Notes: a model not told the origin generated them from the letters alone. A stretch of DNA of 33,018 nucleotides from Saccoglossus kowalevskii (GCF_000003605.2 NW_003141309.1:362715-395732), one strand, 5' to 3'. Positions 18,763 to 29,726 are shown, counted from the stretch's first letter. Program-made: numbers and translations.

Positions 18763-20206
18763 CTACAAGATAAATTAATAAATGTGTTATGTAATAAGGA
18801 GTAGAGCATTGGAAAATCTGAATGAAGGGGTGGTAGAAATACGACACTGTGTAATAGTTTTCTTCGCTTAATTTTGACCAAGATTTCATGAGATGTTGCT
18901 ATAAAGATGGTTTATATATATATATATATGTTTTGTTTCTTCTGGAATTTCCTCTTTAGTATTTTTTTCTACTTAAAATTCTCAATTCCAAGATTATCTA
19001 AGGGCCATCCCTAATTATCAGAGTTTATAGTGCGTTGTTGTTTGATTTATAAATATTTATTATCCCTGTATTCTGCTATTACCGGTAACTCACTGTTTTG
19101 ATATTTGCGGTGCGAGATCGTGTCATTCCCACCTCGACTTTCGTTATTATTACTAGTATACATTGTGAATGAGATTTTAAATATTTATTATACTATAAGA
19201 GTATTTGTGGCGTACGTTTGCATTGAGAACTTTGTTTTACCTGTTGACAGCAGCAACCATCCAATCACACATTGCTTGGGTAATGACGTCATTGCAACAG
19301 TCTGTTACAGGTGCTTGTCATCACTTCGACCACTTTTTGTCGTATTTTCTGATCTGCAGAGAAGTGAAGGTATTTGTATATTCACCATAGACCTAATAAT
19401 ATACACAAGCAAGCATTATGATGGATATTGTAAGTTTAAATCCCAACCGGCCCGACGCGATTATGATGGTTTGTAACAGTATTCAGAATCTTAGAAAAAT
19501 CCGTGCAAAAGGAAACTGTTGCCATTTTACTTGACATTACAAGGTTGCATTTTTCGGAAAAAAAGTTGAACACAAACTGTGTAAAAATTATGTTGTTTTT
19601 GCTAAAAAAAAAACATGAAACATTGAAAGTATATATCGTTCCCCGACATTTCCATGCATTTCATTATGAAACATACCTGCAATCATGATATAAAAGCCCC
19701 CTAACTCAATGTTTATTGTTTACAAACCTAGCTCAATTATTACCAAATAAAAGTTGATTTTTCATTACCAATCCACAATCTCAACATTTTATGGAGTATT
19801 CATTGATTAGATGATAGTATCTCACATATTTGCATGGCGTCAATGTAATTTTAATTCCTATGCTCCGCGGAAGTCTGTCAGTACGAAGCCTTTCGAATAT
19901 GAGCAATAAACAAAAACCATTTTTCAGTTGCAACACATTTCGTGTTCAAAATAATCAAAATCAGTTCGTTTGCCATGATGTACAATGTTTTGGCTTCGTA
20001 TTGTATTTGACTAAAATCTGATTAAAATAAGATCCTAGTTTTGGCTTTATTTATTTTCATTGTGCTTGTTTATTTGTTGTCAGTTTTTCAAAAGTTTTAG
20101 TAATCGCAAAAGCCGCCAACAAGTCGATAGTCAAAATAACACAGAATAAAATCACGCAACGTAATAATAAAATACTAAATATTAAAAAATAAAGTACTAA
20201 TGAAAT
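18763..20206. other. Region upstream of the Ly6-like exon
   Basis: No secure exon. It holds an AT microsatellite at about 18911-18928. The sought signal-peptide exon of the Ly6-like gene should be here or further right; 19686-19677 is the only candidate with the right phase that I found. Confidence 0.4.
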
Positions 20207-20361
20207 AAAATTGAACACATACCATACAATAATTACATAAGATTCTAACCAGTTTATATAAAATTGAACACATACCATACAATAATTACATAAGATTCTA
20301 ACCAGTTTATATAAAATTGAACACATACCATACAATAATTACATAAGATTCTAACCAGTTT
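20207..20361. repeat. 53-bp tandem repeat, 3 copies
   Basis: Units begin AAAATTGAACACATACCATA at 20207, 20260 and 20313 and are virtually identical; the last lacks its final few bases. A hydrophobic minus-strand frame across it is a by-product of the repeat. Confidence 0.9.
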
Positions 20362-20947
20362 AGTTGGAACACGATCACTAGAAGAACAGTATGCCACAAT
20401 ATGTACTCAGGTTTCCATTCTCTGATCGTTAATCTTTTATGAATACGAATCATGGCGTTAATATAAGTGCGTCTGAAAGACGACGCATTGTTACAATTTA
20501 CTTGAGTACTCAATTTAAAAAAAAAAAAAACGACTGCAGCTACGTTTTCACACGTCTAAAAAACGCCAGTGTTAACACTGTTTTTTTGTTGTGAAAATAT
20601 TAGATAATCTGCTGAATTGTTAGCACGCGTTCTCACTTAGTAAAAACACAGGGGTTTGAGGATTGAATGCTGGCCTTTCACCTAATATGTTGTGTAGTTC
20701 ATCCAAAAATGGCATAGTTTTCGAATCTCTACCGCTTCTGTTGTTGAGTCACGACAATTGTGTCTGTTTTCGAATTGATAAAAATAACATATTGTTGTCA
20801 CGTGATTAAAAAGCAGTGAAAAAATGGGTGTCCTTGTAGTAAGTGGTGATTGCGCGAGAAGATATATTGACTATAGTTATTTAATTGCGCTGGAACTGTG
20901 TACAAAATATAACACGACTCAATCAATCTGGTCTGTCGTGTTTACTG

Positions 20948-21110
20948 TGAGCGAAAAACCCCAACCAGCAGTATTGTGATAAAACTTACTGTTCTACAAA
21001 CAAAATAGCAATGATAGTTCAGAGGTAACAGTTTGTTATGATAAGTTGATAGCAATAGGAATGCAGTGAGCTATATTTCAATACTGCTGGTCGGGTTGCG
21101 TTTTCGTTCA
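20948..21110. mobile_element. Foldback element, about 32-bp imperfect arms
   Basis: The left arm at 20948-20979 (GAGCGAAAAACCCCAACCAG, then CAGTATTG) pairs with the right arm at 21077-21110 (CAATACTGCTGGTCGGGTTG, then CGTTTTCGTTC). Mismatches are scattered and no target duplication was identified. Confidence 0.5.
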
Positions 21111-22200
21111 CATGATTATAATTGTGTTGACAAATGTACGTGTTGGGTTTTCCACACTAGATAACGTCAACACTCAGAATACGAACGTAGCGGCTAAGAA
21201 AACACTAAACACCGTAACAGTTTAATCTCAGACAGCTGAAAAGGGTTTGCTTTATATTATAGGCATAATTTCCAAATAAATACTAATGAGGCCGTGTGAA
21301 TTTACGATTGAGATACAGTACATACCTTGGGCGTGTGTGTTTGGCAAGCGTTCTTACGCGATCGTGAACTGTTCTACGGCGCTGCATAAACTAAATTATC
21401 AATCTGGCGTGTTTTAATTATATTGACAGAGTACTGTAAAGGTGTGTCACATGTCCTACCAAAGTGTACATATAGTACAAACGTAGCCAACAAAACAAAT
21501 ACGTCGAGTACCATATACGATTTGGTGAAGTACCTTTGTAATCAAGTCGAAATCTCAAAAAACGTGACCGGCGGGCGTGACAAGTGTGATAATTAATACT
21601 GTTATATAATAAACGGTACATACCTTTCAAATATGTACTTTATAAACGACGCGATATTTAACGCTCATCGACTGCTCTGGTATGCCGATATTGTGTGTTG
21701 GCCTCTACGACCCGTGGGCTTTTGAGTAGTTGTGTTATTTTTATAAGTTCACTTATTTGAATGGCAGAACCTATTGGGTGTGTCTATTGTGTTGGACATC
21801 GTGTATAGCGCACCGTCTCCGAGGTTATACTATTCACTGGTGTCAAGGTGAATTGCCAGGTTTGTTCTACCATGGAGATCATAGCTGGTTTCATTGCGAT
21901 TTTTATACAACGAAGACGAAGTAAAAAACTTCGTACTTTTTTATACACGGTAAAAGCACAGGGAACCCAGGAACTTTGATCAACTGTCATCTAGTGTAAG
22001 AAATAGACAAGGGATGAAGGCTTCAGCAAGCTCATATTTTTTTAAACTGGAAAAAACAGACGAACAGAATGAGAAATAACAAAATTCCAGGTTGAAGAAT
22101 ATTAGTTGCTCTTTCAAATTTCGCCAAAGCCTTACTTATATTTTACCTATATCTGCAGAATAAATAAAGAAAACTACGCAAATTGACTCCATTTATGAAT
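21111..22200. other. Gene-free stretch
   Basis: No supported gene. Two minus-strand donor-like sites (AAG|GTATGTAC) occur at about 21327 and 21623, sharing the surrounding GTACATACCTT, but neither has the frame or phase for the missing signal exon of the Ly6-like gene. Confidence 0.4.
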
Positions 22201-22211
22201 AATTAACGGTT

Positions 22212-22372
22212 GGCCCGGCACAGTTGGAGGCGTGGCCTGTTCTGAATTTGTCAACAACCAATCATAAGACTGGTTACGAACCACATCGAGGTTACCACTC
22301 GGTCAGCCTTGCTCAACTGGTTCGTAACCAGTCTTGTGATTGGTTCTTCGCCTCCAACTGTGCCGTGCGTTC
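22212..22372. mobile_element. Foldback MITE of about 160 bp
   Basis: Two nested arm pairs: CGGCACAGTTGGAGGCG (22216-22232) with its exact complement at 22349-22365, and a 28-bp arm at 22256-22283 with its complement at 22318-22345 (one mismatch). The unpaired centre is about 34 bp. It abuts the 32-bp minisatellite on its right. Confidence 0.75.
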
Positions 22373-22378
22373 GGGCAG

Positions 22379-22748
22379 ACCACACATTCAATAGAGTGAT
22401 TACTGTAAACACCACACATTCAGTACAATGGTCGCTGTAAACACCACACATTCACTGCAGTGGTCGATGTAAACACCACACATTCAGTAAAGTGGCCAAT
22501 GTAAACACCACACATCCAATAGTGGTCGCTGTAAACACCACACATTCAGTACAGTGGTCGCTGTTAACACCACACATTCAGTACAGTGGTCAATGTAAAC
22601 ACCACACATCCAGTACAGTGGTCAATGTAAACACCACACATTCAGTACAATGGTAACTGTAAACACCACACATTCAGTACAGTGGTCACTGTAAACACCA
22701 CACATTCAGTACAGTGGTCACTGTAAACAGCACACATTCAGTACAGTG
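22379..22748. repeat. 32-bp minisatellite, left part
   Basis: About 11-12 units of GTAAACACCACACATTCAGT followed by ACAGTGGTCACT. The same array resumes at 23345, so the two parts were one array before a LINE inserted. The junction between units reads TACAGTG-N-TCACTGTA, nearly palindromic. Confidence 0.9.
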
Positions 22749-23344
22749 GAGAGTTGGGTCGGCATTATCTTAGAGGAGAGTTGGGTCGGCATTATCTTAG
22801 AGTGTATGTAAATGTTGAAATTATTCGTTTTTGGTTAAAACTAATACGTGATGTTTCTCCACATATTTTAAAAGAATCGTATAAATTTCAACTTAATATG
22901 GCANNNNNNNNNNNNNNNNNNNNNNNNNNNNNNNNNNNNNNNNNNNNNNNNNNNNNNNNNNNNNNNNNNNNNNNNNNNNNNNNNNNNNNNNNNNNNNNNN
23001 NNNNACATTAGTTTGTCCCAAATATAGCTCCCTAAGGTTGAAGTTTATTGCACAGTATTACTTCTCCCACTACAGAGATAAAGTTTATTTCATTATTTCA
23101 GAATCAAACCCCATATATACAATTAAACCTTGGTAAATTTATATTTTATAGTTTTCAAGTACGTCAGCTTATGCTTGAAGAGAACACTTAATTATGCAAA
23201 TGTTATGTATTATGATTTTATATTTGTTTTTCTTTACTTGTTTCTGCGACCATTCCAATCTAATTTATTATGTATTTATTTGTATCTGTACATAAGGCCA
23301 ATGGCCACAGTACGAAATAAAGATATATATATATATATATATAT
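22749..23344 (+). mobile_element. 5'-truncated LINE fragment inserted in the minisatellite
   Basis: The insertion is flanked by a 15-bp direct repeat ACATTCAGTACAGTG (22734-22748 and 23345-23359). Its left end contains a 27-bp tandem duplication starting GAGAGTTGGGTCGG. A plus-strand frame reads ELGRHYLR, then VYVNVEIIRFWLKLI and SPHILKESYKFQLNM, resembling the extreme C-terminus of LINE reverse-transcriptase polyproteins. The right end has GGCCAATGGCC, AATAAAG and a TA microsatellite, a common LINE 3' terminus. The N gap interrupts the middle. Clade not assigned. Confidence 0.7.
22904..23004. other. Assembly gap (101 N)
   Basis: A run of N bases inside the LINE fragment. The true length of missing sequence is unknown, so the size of the insertion is uncertain. 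Confidence 1.
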
Positions 23345-23988
23345 ACATTCAGTACAGTGATCACTGTAAACACCACACATTCAGTACAGTGGTCACTGTA
23401 ACCACCACATATTCAGTACAATGGTCACTGTAAACACCACACATTCAGTACAGTGATCACTGTAAACACCACACATTCAGTACAGTGATCACTGTAAACA
23501 CCACACATTCAGTACAGTGGTCACTGTAAACACCACACATTCAGTACAGTGGTAACTGTAAACACCACACATTCAGTACAGTGATCACTGTAAACACCAC
23601 ACATTCAGTACAGTGGTCACTGTAAACACCACACATTCAGTACAGTGGTCACTGTAAATACCACATATTCAGTAGTGGTCGCTGTAAACACCACGCATTC
23701 AGTACAGTGGTCACTGTAAATACCACATATTCAGTAGTGGTCGCTGTAAACACCACGCATTCAGTACAGTGGTCGATGTAAACACCATACATTCAGTACA
23801 GTGATCACTGTAAACACCACACATTCAGTACAGTTGTCGCTGTAAACACCACAGATTCAGTACGAGTCGCTGTAAACACCACACATTAAGTACAGTGGTC
23901 ACTGTAAACACCACGCATTCAGTACAGTGGTCGCTGTAAACAACACACATTCAGTACAGTGGTCGCTGTAAACACCACACATTCATTG
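23345..23988. repeat. 32-bp minisatellite, right part
   Basis: About 20 further units of the same repeat. Many copies contain the perfect 16-bp palindrome TACAGTGATCACTGTA across the unit junction; others carry GGTCACTG or GGTCGCTG there. Confidence 0.9.
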
Positions 23989-24339
23989 ATAATATCCAGT
24001 GACAGTAGTGAGATTTTATTGACCAGTGAATCACAATTCAAATAATTGATTTAATTATGTGTAAATTAAAATTTGAATTCAGTAACTAAGCTTGTCACTA
24101 CAGGACAGTGAATGATTAAAATGCATATACAGCAAACAAAATCCCTTTGTTTGACATTTAACCCCCCCATCCGACCTCTAAACGAAAGTTTGCAAATGCA
24201 AAAAAAAAAAAAATAGAATAAAAAAACTACATTTGCAGTGCACATGTTTAAATCGTCTACAAACTGTCATGGCTGCTTTTGTATCCCCTTTTTTGAATTT
24301 TTATTTGCAATATTGATTGCCAGTAGAGTATTTGCAACC
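23989..24339. other. Gene-free stretch
   Basis: No gene or repeat recognised other than a short A run near 24200. Confidence 0.45.
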
Positions 24340-24517
24340 ATTGAGGTTAAACATGATGCAACATGAAATATGTAAAACATGGTGCAACATGAAATATGTA
24401 AAACATGATGCAACATGATCGATTTCAAACATGATGCAACATGAAATATGTTGAATATGATGCAGCATGGGTGAACTCAAACATGATACAACATGGGTCA
24501 TGTCAAACATGATGCAA
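24340..24517. repeat. About 24-bp tandem repeat, about 7 copies
   Basis: The core AAACATGATGCAACATG recurs with spacers such as AAATATGT or GGTCATGTC, unit length 22-27 bp. It lies downstream of the SURF6 stop codon, possibly beyond its 3' UTR. Confidence 0.85.
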
Positions 24518-24762
24518 CGTTATTAATTACAAATGCTAGAAATACTTTAAATACAATCATACGATAGAAAATGTGCATCTGAACATCACCAAGTATAAAC
24601 ACGATTCAAGATCAGGTTGAACAAAATTACAGGCAAAATTACTAGAAGAATGATAATTACAAATTATAAATTCATTTTTAACTTCACTGAATTAAAACAT
24701 GGTCGTTTATGTTAAACATAAAACATTACTGTCAAGTTGATCATTTGTCAAACTTTCTAGAT

Positions 24763-25520
24763 TTAAAATCCGGGTAAAATTCTCCCTTTCTTTTTCATGA
24801 CTTTCATTTTCTTTTGCAATTTGTGATCTTTCCTGCTCTTGATATTTTTCTTCCTCTTGTCTTGTCGTTTTTTAATTAATTTCTCAGTGACAACTTTTCT
24901 CTCATCCCACTGCTTCTTATTCCTCTTTTTTATCTGCTCTCTTTTTTTGATAGATTTTTTCAAAAGTTCAGGGTCATCTTTAAGTTTCACTCCTTCCGCC
25001 TTCTGCATGGCTTTCTTCCAAGCCTGTTTCTGTTCAACATTTTTCGCTTTTTCAGGATCCTTTTCCTTCATCTCATTAAATTTTTCTTTCTTCATTTCCA
25101 CTTGTCTTAACAAAGCTTTCACATTTTTGTTGCTAATGTTTTGTTTTTTTTTCTTTTTCCGTAGGTCTTTACTTTCCAAAGATTCTGAAAAATCAAATTT
25201 ACTGAAAACAACTTTTCCTTCATTATTAACAATTGGCTTTTGTCCGTTTTCTTTGTTCAGTTTTATTTTATTGTTCAGCATTTTCATTGAATTGTTCCTG
25301 GAAGCGTTTTCTTTGAATTCTTTCTTTTTCTTCTCTTTCATCTTTTTGTCTAGTCTCCTTTGCTTCTTTATTTGTTTATCTGTCCCATCATCACTTGCTT
25401 TCCGCTTTCCCTTCATGCCCAGAATTTTGTTCTGTAGTTTTGTTCTAAGTTCATTTAAACTCAAATTACTTTGTATTTGTTCCACATTGATTGGTTTCGC
25501 CATTTTGGATTTTTTGTCAC
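24763..25520 (-). CDS. SURF6: SURF6 exon 3 (conserved C-terminal domain)
   Basis: Acceptor TTTCCAG|GTGACAAA, phase 1. It encodes residues 115-365 including the whole conserved SURF6 domain. The 244-codon plus-strand frame over this exon is its antisense shadow (Phe/Ser-rich because the sense strand is Lys-rich). Confidence 0.93.
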
Positions 25521-27868
25521 CTGGAAATAAATACAATAGTACACATTACAAATGTTTACATTTTTGTAGCTGATTAGCACAAAGATCATTCACTCTCCTA
25601 ATTTAGACTTTTTTGAAAAGACTTTAATTGCATAACTCCCCAGCTAGCCAGTTTTATTTTAATTAAGAAAACAAGGTCTGAGTTAGAAACTACAAAATAT
25701 CACAATCTTACAGCTATTTGCATCTGTTGTGATGTCCATGGACATTGTCTGTCCTTTTGTCCTGGGAGCAGCACAGAAACTGGCAATCAGTATTAATGAT
25801 AAACTAGGCCATTTCATGGTTAAATCAGTTACGTTTAACTCCCACTTATCAAACAAAGCACTAACTGCCTCTAAAGCTATACAATCTTGTCTTGCACCCA
25901 GGAAAAAAGTTTTCATTCATAGGATTAAAAAATTTCTGTAAAAGCAGCAAAAACAAATTTCATAGGAAATTCTGACATCACCACAAATCATTACAACTAC
26001 CTCTAAAGGTATATAATCTAGTCTTGTACTCAAGAAAAAAATTCATGGGAGTAAAAACTTCTTCTAAACGCAGCAGAAAAACTTTTCCTCGGAAATTCTG
26101 ACATCACTACAGTACAACTCTCTGTAAACGCAATAATGTTGCACTGTATATTGATGTGATGTGACCAACTTAATTAATATTGGCTGGGAAAGACTATTTA
26201 GAATGTATGTATGGAATCATGTCCTACCGTCATCTTCATCACTGGAGTCCTCTTCCTTCGTCCCTCCAATCGCCGTTTCTTCATTCTCGTCCATTTCTTT
26301 CTGGATGTCAGTCACATTTTTGTGGTGTTTCGGATCCAATCGTTGACGTTTACGCTTTCCTTTCTTGCTTGCTTTTGACTCGTCTTGATTTGCTGAGAGA
26401 ACAGAAAAAAGATATTTGTACTTAATTTACTTTTCTTTATTAGAAGAAAATAGTGTTTAGACAATTGGATAATGTTAATATTAATTATAACTAATGATGT
26501 CAACTGTGCTTACTTGTCAGACTTTGTTCGTTACATATTTACACTCTAGATTCATAAACATACTCAGAATTTTTTATAAAACATTTATAAATATCCATAA
26601 AAAATGTTAAAGTAAAATTCAGTGTGTGTATGAATAAAATAAAATAAATTGTTTAACCAATAAATATGCCTGCAACACCAAAACTGTACATATTCAGTGT
26701 CATATGTGATGTGTTCATTAGATTGGAACAGCCATTGTAGACTACCGTAAAGGGTTATTCATTTGAAAACTAAGAGGGGTTTAGAGAATATTGATGCTTT
26801 GCTGACCTTTGTTTTGTGATGCAACTAGTTATGCTAATTTAATGGGATGCATTTGATGCAAAAATATTATACATTGATATAGTGATTTTAAAATTTTTTT
26901 TTACTATATTTATGGAATTTGTAATTTAATTGCCAAATTAAATTCACATTTTAATCAACATCCCTACAAAATTGGTTCTCTTAGAGGACACAGAAGAACT
27001 TTCCAATGTACCTCCCACCTCTAATCCTAACTTTAACCCGACCCCTATCCTCTATTTTAAAATTAATTGTACATGTATATGCCACACTTGAAAACACCTA
27101 TAGTTATCTAGAGGGGCATATATAACTCAATTGGGGGGTGGGGGTGGGGTATCTAGGGTTAAAGTTAGGGTAAGTGGTGGGGGAAGTTCTTTCCGAGGGC
27201 ACACTACAAAAAATATATTGTACATGCCACAGTCCCTTTATTGACTAATCTGGAAACAGATCAAGTTCAAATAGTTCACATATCAAACAATTCCCATTCT
27301 TCGTCTGGTCAATAGAAGGATTATATAGATTTGTTACATACGTCGCATGTGAGCCATTTGAACACAATCTGTAGAATAGTGACTGTGGCAACACTCCCAA
27401 CCCTACCACAACCGGTTTTTAAATAGTAACCTGGCCAGGTGTAGGCCACAGTTGCGGACCAGGGCACTTACACTCATACTTAGAATAGCATGACAAATAA
27501 TTCATGCAGTATCTAAACCTAAAAAACACGGATCAGATCACCAGTTTCAGTTGAAACATTAGCGTACATGGTTCCATATAAAGGTAAGTTCATGGTTCGA
27601 ACCGGGGATAACACCGGTTGACTTCAACCACAGTCCCTCTATCATAGAGGGACTGTGCTTCGCCAATCATGGAAGTAATTTAATAAAAAATACCTGCTGG
27701 GTCTTTTTTCTGTTGATCTTCCTGATCAAAGTAAACTTCCACTGGAATAAGATTAATCATACGGTTAAAGTAATTGTTTCTCTCCTCAAGGCGAGTTCGT
27801 AGAGAGTCCGACGTTGACGTCATTATTGTAACCACGGTGGAAGACTCGTCGATCAGCTGGTTACACAT
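24763..27868 (-). CDS. SURF6: Surfeit locus protein 6 (SURF6), complete 3-exon gene
   Basis: Exons 27868-27694, 26392-26228 and 25520-24763 join in phase 1 twice and give 365 residues, close to human SURF6 (361). SURF6 is a nucleolar, nucleic-acid-binding protein needed for ribosome-subunit maturation. The N-terminus has RLEERNNYFNRMINLIPVEV (27-46); exon 2 adds a basic patch (GKRKRQR) then an acidic one (EEDSSDEDD). The conserved C-terminal domain includes VVFSKFDFSE (217-226), AEGVKLKDDPELL (288-300), runs of Lys/Arg, and the hallmark KKKGRILP near the end (356-363). The stop is at 24763-24765. The start at 27868 gives the longest frame, but Met16 (27823) has a better context (A at -3) and may be the real one. 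Other genes of the vertebrate Surfeit cluster are not seen in this window. Confidence 0.93.
25865..26110. repeat. Tandem duplication of about 130 bp in SURF6 intron 2
   Basis: Two diverged copies, at about 25865-25996 and 25997-26110, share CTCTAAAG-TATA-AATCT and GAAATTCTGACATCAC. Together they fill a third of the intron. Confidence 0.7.
26228..26392 (-). CDS. SURF6: SURF6 exon 2
   Basis: 165 bp between TCTCTCAG|CAAATC and GATGACG|GTAGG, phase 1 at both ends. It encodes about residues 59-114, changing from a Lys/Arg-rich to an Asp/Glu-rich stretch. Confidence 0.85.
26975..27212. mobile_element. Foldback element in SURF6 intron 1
   Basis: The left arm (about 26995-27050; GAACTTTCC, then CCTAACTTTAACCC and GACCCC) pairs imperfectly with the right arm (about 27140-27195; GGGGTGGGG, then GGGTTAAAGTTAGGGTAAG and GGAAGTTC). 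The outer parts (GAGGACACAG against GAGGGCACAC) also pair loosely. A diverged MITE is likely; no target duplication found. Confidence 0.55.
27631..27655. repeat. 25-bp near-perfect hairpin
   Basis: CAGTCCCTCTAT and its exact complement are separated by a single base. It lies 39 bp inside SURF6 intron 1 from the exon 1 donor. A similar CACAGTCCCTTTAT occurs at 27230, so it may be the terminus of a transposon. Confidence 0.75.
27694..27868 (-). CDS. SURF6: SURF6 exon 1
   Basis: Encodes residues 1-58. The donor is GCAG|GTATTT, phase 1. The block NNYFNRMINLIPVEVYF matches the short N-terminal motif found in SURF6 proteins that lack the vertebrate extension. Confidence 0.85.
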
Positions 27869-28876
27869 GTGCTTCTCGTGACCCTGTCGCCTTTACGCGT
27901 CGTGGCTGGTACTCGGACCGGTAAGAACAATCTTCTCGGCCGAACAAATTGATGCCAGCGAGTATAAATTCAGCTGATACTATTTAAAATAAACATTGGT
28001 TACCTCGTAATGCCTGAATGAAAGTATAATACAATGGAAATATAGAAATTACTCTATAAACTCAAAGAGTTGACGATCAAAAAGCTTTGAACGATTACAC
28101 CACGCGGTGACCTTTACTGAATGTCTTCCGGGTCACCATAGTACTAATAAATTGATCGATAGAGGGCAGTAAAGTAATCTACCGTCTTTTTAAAAAAAAT
28201 ATCAGTTTAGTTTAGAGGATTATTTGACAAACATTAAAAATATTGAACTCTGGAAAGTAATTAGTAAGTTTTGTCCAAGTAACCATTCAATGAGAATTGA
28301 AACAGGACGCCATATTCAGTTGCCAGCAAATGAAAGGTACGTGTTCTCTGCAACACAAATCAGTCCCAAAATCATTTTGTGATGTCTTGCCCTTTCTATG
28401 CCCAACACAGAAATATTCTATTTACATCGGCAAGGAAAATATCCCCAAATTTTAATAAAATAAAATAAACCACAAAAACAAATTCAGATTCATCTTGATC
28501 AATGAATCCCTGTCAATTCCCTCAGGCCAATATTTGCGAATCTGTTTTGAATCTAGACAGCAACACCTTCTAGACATGGATGTCATCTAAAATGACCTTC
28601 AAAATTCTTGGATTTTCTGCCATTTTCATTTTTAATTGTTTTTTCTGTTTATGTGTATTTGCTATGTCATGTCACTTTCTTGTTTTTTGTTTGTGTAATG
28701 AATAATGGATTCAATATCCATTATCATTCATTCCAATGGATGTTAAGTGATTAAATAAATAAATAAATAAATAAAAACACGTAAATGTAAGAATCTACAT
28801 TTTTTATTCGTACAGTTTCGATGATGATGAGGAAATGTGGTGAGACTATTTATAACAATTCGTAAATATTCGAATC
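27869..28876. other. Upstream region of SURF6
   Basis: It should contain the SURF6 promoter and 5' UTR, but no TATA box or known factor site stands out. At about 28700-28775 the plus strand shows an imperfect stem (AATGGATTCAATATCCATT) followed by AAAT repeats, which looks like the 3' tail of a LINE with no coding part left. Confidence 0.4.
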
Positions 28877-28879
28877 ACC

Positions 28880-29495
28880 AGCTTTCATTCAAATTTAAAT
28901 ATTTAATAATGATTGGCTCGAGAGCTCTACCCATAATGCACCGCGCACAAATCTTCAAGTGACGTAGCAACCACTGATTTTTTGAAAATGAAGGGCTTGC
29001 TGATTGGATGAAGTTGAATTACCTCATTAATATTAATTAGAAGGTGCGATGATGTCACCATATCATTTCTTAATTGGTCAATTTGAATTCTACCAGATTT
29101 TTATTGATAAAAATGTATATTTATAAAATGTTTATAACATCCCCAACTTTCACTGTAGTGAAAGGCACAAATTGGCTTATAAACGTATTTCTATTTTACC
29201 ATCAGCTTTCATTCAAATTCAAATATTTAATAGTGATCGGTGCACAAGAGCTCATGAACATTGTCTCCACCAATAATGCATGCGCACGTCTTCATGCGAT
29301 AAGAAACTGTGACCACCAACATATTGAAAATGATAGGCTTCTGATTGAATTACATTGAACTGTCTCGTTATTATTAATTAGAACTTACGATGATCGATTG
29401 GTCAATTTGAATTCTAACATCTATTTTGATCTCTAAAAATAAATATTTCTAAAACATTGATAACGACCACAGCTTTATGTACTTCACTGTATGAT
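28880..29495. repeat. Diverged direct duplication, two copies of about 290-320 bp
   Basis: Copy 1 starts CAGCTTTCATTCAAATTTAA at 28880 and copy 2 with nearly the same bases at 29203, an offset of 323 bp. Shared blocks include ATAATGCA, CGATGAT and TTGGTCAATTTGAATTCTA. Identity looks like about 65-75%. A 94-codon plus-strand frame across it is not conserved between copies and is rejected as a gene. Confidence 0.75.
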
Positions 29496-29700
29496 GGTTG
29501 AGAACTACGGTACTTGATCACAATGTGTTACATGTAGTAAATGCTTTAAGGAAATCAGAGATTTGCACAGACTCATGGGTAATGGGTGTTACTATGTGGC
29601 TTCTATAGCCAAGGATTTGATTTGAATGAAGCAAGAGAGTCCTGGTCTAAAATGTTTTATAAATTTTTCATGAGGTTATTCTTTGAATGACAATTTCATT

Positions 29701-29726
29701 GTTTCCATGGAAACTACATGTAGTTT
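29701..29726. promoter_or_regulatory. Two overlapping perfect palindromes, one resembling an RFX X-box
   Basis: GTTTCCATGGAAAC (29701-29714) overlaps AAACTACATGTAGTTT (29711-29726). The first fits the symmetric RFX consensus GTTNCC-AT-GGNAAC except for its central spacing. It is 1.8 kb upstream of SURF6, so a role there is only a guess. Confidence 0.3.

Noticed and set aside
19677-19686. ATGATTGCAG|GTATGT as the Ly6-like signal exon
   Set aside because: Phase and donor fit, but the resulting signal sequence is only about ten residues; kept as a weak candidate, not annotated as an exon.
20057-20513. Hydrophobic minus-strand frames suggesting a membrane protein
   Set aside because: They run over a 53-bp tandem repeat and AT-rich DNA; the hydrophobic residues follow from base composition.
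22379-23988. Regularly spaced repeats resembling a CRISPR array
   Set aside because: Units are directly contiguous without unique spacers, in a eukaryotic genome; it is a minisatellite.
24839-25573. 244-codon plus-strand frame
   Set aside because: Antisense shadow of the Lys-rich SURF6 exon 3; its Phe/Ser/Leu-rich composition is the expected artefact.
27585-27605. GGTTCGAACC, resembling a tRNA B box
   Set aside because: No A box, no cloverleaf arms and no acceptor stem at the right distances.
29074-29358. 94-codon plus-strand frame
   Set aside because: Spans the junction of a diverged non-coding duplication and is not preserved in the other copy.
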